DNA of 56,732 nucleotides from a virus. Below the pieces are notes generated by a model that was not told where the DNA came from, searched no databases, and worked only from the letters and a program-made list of their open reading frames with translations. Position numbers and translations under genes: made by a program. The stretch's first letter is position 1, and every line of letters begins with the position of its first letter. This document shows, piece by piece, positions 40,865 through 47,092 of the stretch. The DNA lies in the IMG/VR virus record IMGVR_UViG_3300037262_000027, positions 1 through 56,732 of that record; one strand, written 5' to 3'.

Positions 40865-41761
40865 GTGAGACTTCTGCCCCTGCTCATCTGCTTGGCCCTC
40901 GTCGGCTGCGGCAGTGAAGGACACCCGAAACCGCTCCCGCATCCCCCGGTCGCATCCGTCGGGTTCGTCGAGCCCGAATCGGCCTACACGCCGGAAGGCG
41001 CGCAGCCCGCTCCGCCGCCACGCTTCGCCCTGACAGCGCCCGGCGAGCGCTCGATCGACGCTGCCGGCGTCAACCTGATCGGCGGCTTCGAGGGCTTCTC
41101 ATCCTGTCCCTACCGTGACGTGGTGGGCGTGTGGACGATCGGCTATGGCGTGACCTCGGGCTCGGGGATCTTCGTCGGGCCTGGCACGCGCTGCGAGTCT
41201 CGAGCGACGGGCCTCGCCCAGCTCCGCCAGCTCATCGTCACCCGCTACGAGCCCGCAGTCCACGCGGTGAGCCGGACGTTCGGCCAGCACGCGCTCGACG
41301 CCCTGGACTCGTTCGACTTCAACCTCGGGGCCGGGATCTTCACCGGAGCTCTCAGGGCAGACCTCGCCGCCCACGCCTACTTCGCGGCAGGGAACATCAT
41401 GCTCGGCTACGACCACGCGGGCGGCCGGGTCATCGAAGGACTGCGGACACGCCGGGAGGCCGAGGTCCGGCTCCTGCGAGAGCCCGACGCCTCGCCGCCG
41501 CAGCCGACTCACGCTCAGCTTGAGGCTCAGCTACGCGCCGCCGAAGCCAAGCGCGCCGGGATTCGCTCAGCGATCAACCACTACCGCATCCTCATCGACC
41601 GCCACCGCTGCCGCCTGGACGCCAAGGGCCACATGAGGCCCCTACCGGATACGCACCACCAGTGGGGCGTCTGCGAGGGCTGGCTGGCGAAGGGGAACGC
41701 CGAGCACCGCGCCGGCGCGCAGGTCAACCAGACGATCGCGGCGCTCAAACGCGAGCTGTGA
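40865..41761 (+). CDS. GH24 endolysin with lipoprotein signal
   Basis: 298 aa from GTG 40865, ACAGGAGG upstream. N-terminus LLPLLICLALVGC is a hydrophobic signal with lipobox LVGC (Cys15). The muramidase triad has exact T4-lysozyme spacing: Glu76 in GGFEGF, Asp85 in CPYRD, Thr91 in WTIGYG. FNLGAGIF and EGLRTRREAEVRLL complete the GH24 domain (~65-215). A C-terminal helical domain with Cys follows. The enzyme would be exported by the host Sec system and lipid-anchored outside the membrane before lysis, resembling SAR endolysins in logic. Confidence 0.9.
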   Translation: MRLLPLLICLALVGCGSEGHPKPLPHPPVASVGFVEPESAYTPEGAQPAPPPRFALTAPGERSIDAAGVNLIGGFEGFSSCPYRDVVGVWTIGYGVTSGSGIFVGPGTRCESRATGLAQLRQLIVTRYEPAVHAVSRTFGQHALDALDSFDFNLGAGIFTGALRADLAAHAYFAAGNIMLGYDHAGGRVIEGLRTRREAEVRLLREPDASPPQPTHAQLEAQLRAAEAKRAGIRSAINHYRILIDRHRCRLDAKGHMRPLPDTHHQWGVCEGWLAKGNAEHRAGAQVNQTIAALKREL

Positions 41762-41767
41762 TGCCGG

Positions 41768-41983
41768 GTGCCCGGATACCGGCACTACCCGGCGCTCGAG
41801 GAGCTGTGCGAGTGCGCTGAGCGTTCGGGCCTGCAGGTGAGGCTGAGCGTGAGCTCCGGGGCGCGCCTAGAGCTCTGGGCGCACCTCTCGATGCGCATTG
41901 TGGAGCGCCCCGTCGCCACCGAGCCGATCTACGGCGATGACCTAGAAGCTGCCGCGCTGGAGCTGCTGCAACGCGCGGCCTGA
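41768..41983 (+). CDS. small hypothetical protein in the lysis module
   Basis: 71 aa from GTG 41768. Helix-strand pattern (ALEELCECAERSGLQVRLSV, ARLELWAHLSM). No membrane segment. Follows the endolysin within 7 nt. Unknown. Confidence 0.6.
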   Translation: MPGYRHYPALEELCECAERSGLQVRLSVSSGARLELWAHLSMRIVERPVATEPIYGDDLEAAALELLQRAA

Positions 41984-42002
41984 TGCACAGAAGGAGGGCA
42001 AG

Positions 42003-42353
42003 TTGCCCGAGACGGATCTACAGCGCGAGGACAAGGCGCTGACACTCGCCTACGAGACGGGGCGCCGAGAGGCGGTCGTCGATGCCCGCCTGGAGGGCCT
42101 CGAGCGCCACGCGCGAGCGCTCAACGGCCAGATCGAGCGCGGCGCGAGAGCGACAGAGCGCGTCGGCGAGAAGGTCGATGCCCTCGCCCAGCAGGTCAAA
42201 GAGGAGGGCGCGGTCAGCCGCGCCCTGGCGAAGCACGCCGCCGCGGCCATCTCGGCCGGCGTCTCACGCAAAGAAGCCCTCATCGGCATGGCGGTCGTCT
42301 TCGCGATGCTGCTCGGCACGCTGGTCACCGCAGTCGTCGCCGTTTGGCACTGA
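42003..42353 (+). CDS. coiled-coil protein with one C-terminal membrane segment
   Basis: 116 aa; TTG 42003 with AAGGAGG 8 nt upstream. Residues 15-80 are charged coiled coil (ARLEGLERHARALNGQIERG), and residues ~94-114 a membrane helix (LIGMAVVFAMLLGTLVTAVV). Like XhlA-type hemolysin/holin accessory proteins, which work with a holin on the inner membrane face. Confidence 0.75.
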   Translation: MPETDLQREDKALTLAYETGRREAVVDARLEGLERHARALNGQIERGARATERVGEKVDALAQQVKEEGAVSRALAKHAAAAISAGVSRKEALIGMAVVFAMLLGTLVTAVVAVWH

Positions 42354-42354
42354 G

Positions 42355-42669
42355 ATGCTCCACCTCGCGTTCCTCCTCGAACTCAACCACTGGGACCTGA
42401 ACCACCCGCTCACCGGGAACGGCTACCAGAGCTGGTCGGGCATCCTCTCGGACGTCAGCGAGGTCACGCTGCCCGTCGGCGTCGCGGCCTTCTACGTCCA
42501 ACACACCTGCAAAGCCTCGCGCTGGTGTCCGCGGTGGGCGCACCACAAGGTCGACGGCACGACGGCGAGCGTGTGCCACGTTCACCACACACCGAAGCAT
42601 CACCGCAAGCTCCAGCTCCGCCACAAGCGCAAGCACCCGGAGCGGCTGGCGCACGGCGAGTCGACGTGA
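42355..42669 (+). CDS. membrane-associated His-rich protein, lysis module
   Basis: 104 aa from ATG 42355. A short hydrophobic/aromatic segment (SEVTLPVGVAAFYVQHTC), then CPRWAHHKVDGTTASVCHVH with Cys/His pairs and a very basic His-Lys tail (KLQLRHKRKHPERL). Proteins of this type stand next to holins in actinophages; perhaps a membrane regulator of lysis. Confidence 0.65.
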   Translation: MLHLAFLLELNHWDLNHPLTGNGYQSWSGILSDVSEVTLPVGVAAFYVQHTCKASRWCPRWAHHKVDGTTASVCHVHHTPKHHRKLQLRHKRKHPERLAHGEST

Positions 42670-42971
42670 CCGCGCTCGAGCTGGCCGTCCTCGCGGCCGG
42701 CGCGATGATCATTCAGGACACCGTAGCCGTCGTGATGGTCCAGGCCGAGGCCAAGAATCTCGGCTGGACCGCGGGCTTCATGGATGCGATCGGCTGGCTC
42801 GTGGCGTTCGTCTCGCTGCGCATCTCGATCACCTCTCACGGTGTAGGAGAGATCGAGGCCGTGGTGTTCGTCTCGATCGCCAACGTCCTCGGGACGAAGC
42901 TCGGCCAGCTCACCGGCCAGCACTTCCTGCGCGAGAAGGTCCGCGTGAACCCCGCCGACCCGCGCCGATGA
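42666..42971 (+). CDS. holin-like membrane protein
   Basis: 101 aa from GTG 42666 (GTGA). Three hydrophobic stretches: ALELAVLAAGAMIIQDTVAV, TAGFMDAIGWLVAFVSLRIS and IEAVVFVSIANVLGTKLG. Short loops and a basic C-terminus (EKVRVNPADPRR) fit a class I/II holin. Best holin candidate together with 43129. Confidence 0.65.
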   Translation: MTALELAVLAAGAMIIQDTVAVVMVQAEAKNLGWTAGFMDAIGWLVAFVSLRISITSHGVGEIEAVVFVSIANVLGTKLGQLTGQHFLREKVRVNPADPRR

Positions 42972-43132
42972 GGTTCGCCGCGAGCTGGACCGAAGTCATC
43001 GAGCTCGGGGTCGTCCTGCTCGGGCTGTTCGGGCTCCGGCTCCACATCTCCTGTGATCGACCCGGCTGCTATCGGCGGGAACTCTCGCCGTCTGGATTCT
43101 GTCGCAAACACCAATCCGAAAGGACCACATGA
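42968..43132 (+). CDS. 54-aa membrane protein with Cys/His tail
   Basis: ATG 42968 overlaps the previous stop; TGA 43130-43132 overlaps the next ATG. One membrane helix (VIELGVVLLGLFGLRLHI), then CDRPGCYRRELSPSGFCRKH, a zinc-finger-like end related in spacing to those at 39655 and 21562. Overlap chain and composition support it. Confidence 0.6.
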   Translation: MRFAASWTEVIELGVVLLGLFGLRLHISCDRPGCYRRELSPSGFCRKHQSERTT

Positions 43133-43404
43133 GCACGCTCCAAACCCGCATCGTCGCCCTCATCACCGCCGTCGTAGGCCTAGTGGTTGGCCTCGGAGTC
43201 CTCTCGGCCGGGGTCGGCCAAGACGTCATCGCCATCGGCGGAATCGCTGCTGCGCTGGTCATCGAAGTCGTGGGCGCCGCAGACCGGCACTCGCAGGCCG
43301 TCGTGAAGGCCGCAGTCGCTGCGCGTCCCGAACTGATCTCATCGAGCATCGGAGCCACCGTCGAAACCCGCACGGAGACGAAGCCGAAGGCAGCGGGCAA
43401 GTAG
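43129..43404 (+). CDS. holin-like membrane protein
   Basis: 91 aa, ATGA overlap. Two adjacent membrane segments: IVALITAVVGLVVGLGVLSA and VIAIGGIAAALVIEVVGAA. The polar tail ends in basic residues (KPKAAGK). Similar to small two-helix phage holins. Followed directly by the papain-like gene (1-nt spacing). Confidence 0.65.
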   Translation: MSTLQTRIVALITAVVGLVVGLGVLSAGVGQDVIAIGGIAAALVIEVVGAADRHSQAVVKAAVAARPELISSSIGATVETRTETKPKAAGK

Positions 43405-44160
43405 ATGGGGCCTCTCGGCTGCATCATCCCGAAGGACAAACCGCACGTCCTGGCGAGCCCGCTCGCGGCGACTCCGGGCGGGGCGCCGGTCGATGTGCCG
43501 GTCGTGGTCGGCTTCAACTGGTGGACGGCGTTCGACACCCCGAAGCAGACCGAGGACGGGAGCTGGCACCTGCCCGACGTGAGCCAAGGCGCGGACCTCG
43601 GCTCGATCCGGGGGGAGCATTGCTTCTGCTTTGAGCCGATGGGCGCCGTCAAGCTCGACCGGAGCGCAGCGCAGGTGTTCTACAACCAGGGCGAAGAAGG
43701 CGCGTGCGTCGGCTTCGGCAACAGCCGGGCGGTCACGATCGCCAAGGGCCTCGCGCAGAACCGCGGCGAACCGGAACTCTTCGACGCGTTCTGGCTCTAC
43801 GACCAAGCCCGCATCCTCGAAGGAACCTACCCGTCCGGCGAAGGCTCCTCGGTCCACTCCGGAGCGCAGGTGCTGCTCCAGAAAGGCCACCGGCTCCAGA
43901 CCGGCCAGACGGTCTGCACCCGGGACGCCGGGGACGCGGAACCCTCGCTGATCGACGGCGTCAAGGCGATCCGCTGGGCGACCACCCTGGACGAAGTGCT
44001 GGCCGCGCTCGCCCGCCCGGGCGCTCAGGCGATCCCGTTCGAGAACTCCTGGGGCCTCGCCTATCCCTCCGCCGAGACATCGGTCGTGTGGATGCCGAGC
44101 CCAACGTTCGCGCAGCTCCTCGGTGAAGGCGGCGAAGCTGGGGTGTACACCGAGGCGTAA
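43405..44160 (+). CDS. papain-like (C1) cysteine-peptidase-fold protein
   Basis: 251 aa. QGEEGACVGFGNSRA (Gln95, Cys101) is the papain Q...C motif; GEGSSVHSGAQVLLQKGH is the usual C1 follow-up helix; ENSWG (Asn214) and VVWMPSPTF near the end are the Asn-Ser-Trp-Gly and Trp-Met-Pro strands. The stretch where the catalytic His should lie, 15-25 residues before NSWG, has none (TTLDEVLAALARPGAQAIPF). It may be inactive or use another residue. Last gene before the terminator, so part of the lysis/late unit. Confidence 0.75.
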   Translation: MGPLGCIIPKDKPHVLASPLAATPGGAPVDVPVVVGFNWWTAFDTPKQTEDGSWHLPDVSQGADLGSIRGEHCFCFEPMGAVKLDRSAAQVFYNQGEEGACVGFGNSRAVTIAKGLAQNRGEPELFDAFWLYDQARILEGTYPSGEGSSVHSGAQVLLQKGHRLQTGQTVCTRDAGDAEPSLIDGVKAIRWATTLDEVLAALARPGAQAIPFENSWGLAYPSAETSVVWMPSPTFAQLLGEGGEAGVYTEA

Positions 44161-44193
44161 GATCAGAAGCGAATCCTCCTCCTGCTGTAACAG

Positions 44194-44228
44194 GCCCTCC
44201 GGCGCATGACGCGCCGGGGGGCTTTTTT
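44194..44228 (+). terminator. strong Rho-independent terminator
   Basis: GCCCTCCGGCGC (44194-44205), loop ATGAC, GCGCCGGGGGGC (44211-44222), then TTTTTT. Twelve pairs with one G-T. Ends the lysis unit. Confidence 0.93.
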
Positions 44229-44236
44229 CGTTCTCC

Positions 44237-44249
44237 CCGCAAACTGCGG
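44237..44249. promoter_or_regulatory. CCGCA-N3-TGCGG palindrome, candidate operator
   Basis: CCGCA-AAC-TGCGG immediately upstream of the repressor promoter. Arms and spacing equal those at 39168-39180. A 13-nt dyad of this kind suits an XRE-family dimer. Confidence 0.5.
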
Positions 44250-44270
44250 AGGATTTGACAACTAGGCACC

Positions 44271-44307
44271 TTGACACGCTTCCGATCGGCCCTCTAGGCT
44301 GCCCGTC
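44271..44307 (+). promoter_or_regulatory. promoter of the repressor gene, near-leaderless
   Basis: TTGACA 44271-44276, 18-nt spacer, TAGGCT 44295-44300, then 7 nt to ATG 44308. The start site would fall on or next to the ATG, as for lambda PRM-cI. A second TTGACA lies at 44255-44260 without a partner at normal spacing. Confidence 0.75.
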
Positions 44308-44517
44308 ATGCCCAAGCGCATCATGGAATCACCCCTCGATGAGGCCCTGGACGCAGCCAAGCGCGACGGGAACTGGCTCGCCAAGCGCCTCGGCGTCACC
44401 ATCTCGGAGGTGTCGAGGTGGCGTCGGGGTCGGGTCACTCCGCTGCCCTCTACGCAGGCGAGGATCGCCAAGGCTCTCGGCGTGAAGGTGGAGTCGCTGT
44501 GGCCGGAGGGGTGGTGA
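44308..44517 (+). CDS. XRE-family HTH repressor (Cro/CI-like)
   Basis: 69 aa, a bare helix-turn-helix domain. LDEALDAAKRDGNWLAKRLG, VTISEVSRWRRGRVTPLPST (recognition helix VTISEVSRWRRG), then QARIAKALGVKVESLWPE is the standard XRE layout. No C-terminal oligomerisation/cleavage domain, so it is of Cro or small-repressor type. Own promoter with almost no leader and a palindrome 20-30 nt upstream suggest autoregulation. Confidence 0.85.
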   Translation: MPKRIMESPLDEALDAAKRDGNWLAKRLGVTISEVSRWRRGRVTPLPSTQARIAKALGVKVESLWPEGW

Positions 44518-44870
44518 GCGCCACAGACGTCGTCACTGGGCTCGATCTCATCGGGCGCAAACGGGACGGGCGCCCGAGGCCCATCGCGTGCTGCCCGCGC
44601 TGCTCTGAGCCGACGCCGCTCATCGGCACGATCGCGTTCTATAGGGCCGAGTTCTACTGCCTCGACTGCGGGGCGCGCGTCGGGTTCCTCTCGCCGCGCG
44701 TGGGGGAGCCGACGCCGGAGCTTCAAGCCAAGCTCGCCGCATACGAAGCGGAGTGGGAGGAGCACGCGGGCGCCAAGCTCTACCCCGAGGGCCATGAGCC
44801 GGATGACGAGGACAAGCTAGCCGCGCACCGCGCAGCGCTCGACTGGCTCGGAGCGAGGATCACCCGGTGA
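44514..44870 (+). CDS. zinc-ribbon protein
   Basis: 118 aa from GTG 44514 (GTGA). CCPRCSEPTPL and FYCLDCGARVG: two CxxC knuckles ~25 residues apart, a classic zinc ribbon, then a helical acidic C-terminus (EWEEHAGAKLYPEGHEPDDE). Co-transcribed with the repressor. May be a DNA- or RNA-polymerase-binding early protein; unproven. Confidence 0.7.
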   Translation: MSATDVVTGLDLIGRKRDGRPRPIACCPRCSEPTPLIGTIAFYRAEFYCLDCGARVGFLSPRVGEPTPELQAKLAAYEAEWEEHAGAKLYPEGHEPDDEDKLAAHRAALDWLGARITR

Positions 44871-44989
44871 GCATCCTCATCCCCTGCGCCATCGTGGCCT
44901 ACTGCCTCGTCGTGCTCGCCACCTGCCGCGTGCTGCGTCACCTGCGGCGGGCCACGACGCACACTCCAAGACTGCGCGGGCGGCGATGA
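44867..44989 (+). CDS. 40-aa membrane micro-protein
   Basis: GTG 44867 to TGA 44987-44989, overlapping both neighbours. One membrane helix with several Cys (IPCAIVAYCLVVLATCRVL) and a basic tail. Too short for usual cut-offs; overlaps support it. Confidence 0.5.
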   Translation: MSILIPCAIVAYCLVVLATCRVLRHLRRATTHTPRLRGRR

Positions 44990-45339
44990 CGCCCCCATCA
45001 CCTGGCGTCGGGTCCGCAGACCATCCGTCGCCCGTGCAGAAGCTACCTGTAGCCGAGGCGCGAGCCAGCGAGGGTCCCTCCTCCCTTGCCGGTGTAGACC
45101 GCTCTGAGGGTAAGCCAATGCCCAGGCTGTCGCGGGATGAGGTTCGGCCTCCGCGATACGGGCAACTCCTCGCAGTAGAGCAGTGGCGCAGAGCCACGCG
45201 GGAGTCCCGGCTCCGCTCCGAGGCCCGAAGGCATGAGCCGAAAAGCTCGGGCCTCCCCGCCCTCCTGTTCGGTGTCCTCCTGGCTGTCGTGGGGGCGTGG
45301 CTGCTGCTGGCCTATCTGGGTGTGGGGGTCGGCTTATGA
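44986..45339 (+). CDS. C-terminal membrane-anchored protein
   Basis: 117 aa (ATGA). A Pro/Ser-rich and then basic cytoplasmic part (RLSRDEVRPPRYGQLLAVEQ), ending in one membrane helix (ALLFGVLLAVVGAWLLLAYL). Early region; possibly a superinfection-exclusion-type membrane protein. The role is only a guess from topology. Confidence 0.55.
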   Translation: MTPPSPGVGSADHPSPVQKLPVAEARASEGPSSLAGVDRSEGKPMPRLSRDEVRPPRYGQLLAVEQWRRATRESRLRSEARRHEPKSSGLPALLFGVLLAVVGAWLLLAYLGVGVGL

Positions 45340-45620
45340 GCGAGGCCCTGGAGCTGGTGCGCGAGATGAAGCCGTGGAAAGCGGGTCAAGAGCTGGCGCT
45401 GTACCGCCAAGGCTCGGAGTACATGGTGGTCTCGACGGTCAACCTCTCCCAAGCCTTCCTCGGCGGCTACGCGACGGCTGGCGAGGAGACGATGGCGTTC
45501 GCCGCAGACGAGCAGGGCGAGGTCACGGACTGGGGCGAGCTTGCCTGCGCCAACGGCGAGGGCAGCCGCGCGGACGTCATCGAGCAGCTTGCATCGGGCC
45601 ACCGCGAGGCCCGCTGGTGA
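45336..45620 (+). CDS. hypothetical early protein
   Basis: 94 aa from ATG 45336 (ATGA overlap fixes the start). ELVREMKPWKAGQELALYRQ, then EYMVVSTVNLSQAFLGGY and ETMAFAADEQGEVTDWGELA: a small alpha-beta protein. Not recognised. Confidence 0.6.
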   Translation: MSEALELVREMKPWKAGQELALYRQGSEYMVVSTVNLSQAFLGGYATAGEETMAFAADEQGEVTDWGELACANGEGSRADVIEQLASGHREARW

Positions 45621-45952
45621 CCGCCCCCCGCGTCGCCCCCCGAGCCAAGATCCGGGTCCTGCTCTCCGGGGAATGGCTCTACGGCACCGTCAACCGCCGC
45701 GAGTTCGCCCGGGCCACGCACCCCGATGAGAAGCTCTCGACGTTCAAGCTGACCAAACGGGGCTGGAAAGGGCTGCGCTCGGTGGTAGAGGTCGTGGGCT
45801 CTCAGGTCGCTGCGTGGGAGTGGCAAGCGCCGCCCGCCGCAGCGAAGCGGAGGCGTCCTCAACCGAAAGCCGAACCGCCCACCGTCCCTGCCGAAATCTC
45901 CGAGGCTGATCGTGAGGCCCTTTCAGCGCATATGGCGGGGGTGCGGGGGTGA
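45617..45952 (+). CDS. hypothetical early protein, basic C-terminus
   Basis: 111 aa from GTG 45617 (GTGA). KIRVLLSGEWLYGTVNRREF...KLTKRGWKGLRSVVEVVG is a small beta-rich domain, perhaps SH3-like. Then comes a Lys/Arg/Pro-rich linker and an acidic end. Might bind nucleic acid. Confidence 0.55.
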   Translation: MTAPRVAPRAKIRVLLSGEWLYGTVNRREFARATHPDEKLSTFKLTKRGWKGLRSVVEVVGSQVAAWEWQAPPAAAKRRRPQPKAEPPTVPAEISEADREALSAHMAGVRG

Positions 45953-46161
45953 AGCGCACCGTCACCACGCAGATCGTCGGGGACCTCGGAACCCGCTGGA
46001 CCCGACGGGGTGCCCAGCGCCTCGCTGACGAGTCGAACCGAGGCCCCGCCATGAACCGGCCCGTCGAGTACCGGGTGCTCCGGGTGAGGCTGCTCTGCTG
46101 GTCGGTCATCGGCTATCAGGCGGTGCTTGAGTCGACGGACCGGACGCGGGGTGAAGGGTGA
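45949..46161 (+). CDS. small basic hypothetical protein
   Basis: 70 aa from GTG 45949. TVTTQIVGDLGTRWTRRGAQ, then RVLRVRLLCWSVIGYQAVLE, mostly strand. Unknown. Confidence 0.5.
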   Translation: MKRTVTTQIVGDLGTRWTRRGAQRLADESNRGPAMNRPVEYRVLRVRLLCWSVIGYQAVLESTDRTRGEG

Positions 46162-46364
46162 CGACCGGCACTCAGGTTCAAGCGGCGGCCTGTCTGGGCT
46201 GCGGCGTGACGTGGCTGTTCCCTGACGACCTGCCCGAGTCTGAGGACCCACGCAACCAGTTTCCCGTCGAGTCCGGACCGTGGGGCCTGCCGTGTCCTGA
46301 CTGCGGGGGTGTGATCTGGGTCACAGACCCGATGGCCCGGACCGAGCTTGAGGAGCGGCCGTGA
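46158..46364 (+). CDS. zinc-ribbon micro-protein
   Basis: 68 aa from GTG 46158. ACLGCGVTWLFP and LPCPDCGGVIW are paired CxxC knuckles. Part of a run of small zinc proteins in the early region. Unknown partner. Confidence 0.65.
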   Translation: MTTGTQVQAAACLGCGVTWLFPDDLPESEDPRNQFPVESGPWGLPCPDCGGVIWVTDPMARTELEERP

Positions 46365-46675
46365 CCACCGCCGAGGCCGACCTCTCCACCACCCCCGGAG
46401 CAAACCAACCCAAGGAGCAATGCATGTTCGAGATAGGCGAGAAGGTCTTCATCCGTACCGTCACGTTCCACTACATCGGCGAGATCAGCGAGCGCGATGG
46501 CGACTGGCTGACCCTGAAGAACGCGAGCTGGGTTGCTGATAGCGGTCGTTTCCACGTGGCGATCCGCGATGGGAAGCTAAACGAGGTCGAGTTCGTCGGT
46601 GACGCCTCGGTGAACCTCGCGACCGCGACCGATGCGCTGCCGTGGAAGCACGATCTGCCGTCAGAGAGCAAGTAG
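46361..46675 (+). CDS. hypothetical protein, two possible starts
   Basis: 104 aa from GTG 46361; a shorter 83-aa product from ATG 46424 has its own AAGGAG ribosome site. The second part (FEIGEKVFIRTVTFHYIGEI, LKNASWVADSGRFHVAIRDG) is a conserved-looking beta domain known from bacterial and phage proteins of unknown role. The first 40 nt after the start are repeated exactly at 47090-47129, so the leading MTTAEADLSTTPGA is a portable start cassette. Confidence 0.7.
   Translation: MTTAEADLSTTPGANQPKEQCMFEIGEKVFIRTVTFHYIGEISERDGDWLTLKNASWVADSGRFHVAIRDGKLNEVEFVGDASVNLATATDALPWKHDLPSESK
46362..46401 (+). repeat. 40-bp direct repeat, copy 1 (start cassette)
   Basis: Exact match to 47090-47129, encoding TTAEADLSTTPGA after the start codon in both genes. 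The two copies bracket the hexamer-repeat ORF and a zinc protein. Confidence 0.9.
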
Positions 46676-46682
46676 AACGGCC

Positions 46683-46931
46683 ATGACGCCAGCTATCTAC
46701 ATCGGCAGTCCGTGGTCGCGGTCGTGGTCGTGGTCGCGGTCGTGGTCGCGGTCGCGGTCGCGGTCGTGGTCGCGGTCGCGGTCGCGGTCGTGGTCGCGGT
46801 CGTGGTCGCGGTCGTGGTCGCGGTCGTGGTCGCGGTCGCGGTCGCGGTCGTGGTCGCGGTCGTGGTCGCGGTCGTGGTCGCGGTCGCGGTCGTGGTCGCG
46901 GTCGCGGTCGTGGTCGTGGTCGCGGTCGTGA
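46683..46931 (+). CDS. Trp-Ser/Arg-Ser hexamer-repeat protein
   Basis: 82 aa from ATG 46683. Ten ordinary residues (MTPAIYIGSP) are followed by 36 dipeptides, each WS or RS, encoded by TGGTCG or CGGTCG, then TGA 46929-46931 overlapping the next ATG (TGATG). The frame stays open through the array, and both ends fit the operon's coupling style, so it is probably translated. Product highly basic and aromatic; might bind RNA/DNA or membranes. Repeat number could vary without frame loss. The other frame (Val-Ala) is open too but lacks a natural start. Confidence 0.5.
   Translation: MTPAIYIGSPWSRSWSWSRSWSRSRSRSWSRSRSRSWSRSWSRSWSRSWSRSRSRSWSRSWSRSWSRSRSWSRSRSWSWSRS
46713..46928 (+). repeat. hexanucleotide array (T/C)GGTCG x36
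   Basis: Thirty-six uninterrupted 6-bp units, differing only in the first base T or C. No spacers, so not CRISPR. Confidence 0.95.
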
Positions 46932-47092
46932 TGGCCGGTCGCGGTCTACCAGACCAGGCGACGCGGGGTTATGACTTCGACCCGCTGCCCGAGAGCGGCT
47001 GGTGCCCGTTCTGTGGTACCGAGGGCATCCTGCGGCATGTCGAGTCGGCTCAGGACCTACTCAGGCGCACCGCCCCGGAGTTGTTCCGATGA
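46931..47092 (+). CDS. small Cys-knuckle protein
   Basis: 53 aa from ATG 46931. Contains ESGWCPFCGTEGIL (CPFCG) and a helical end (ESAQDLLRRTAPELF). The upstream Val-Ala reading through the repeat is an artefact of the hexamer. ATGA overlap with the following HNH gene. Confidence 0.6.
   Translation: MAGRGLPDQATRGYDFDPLPESGWCPFCGTEGILRHVESAQDLLRRTAPELFR

Noticed and set aside
46713-46928. CRISPR array or iteron origin
   Set aside because: No spacers and perfect 6-bp periodicity; no replication initiator gene beside it.
46712-47092. Long Val-Ala membrane-like ORF through the hexamer array
   Set aside because: It is the second reading frame of the hexamer; only its 3' part from ATG 46931 has normal composition and coupling.
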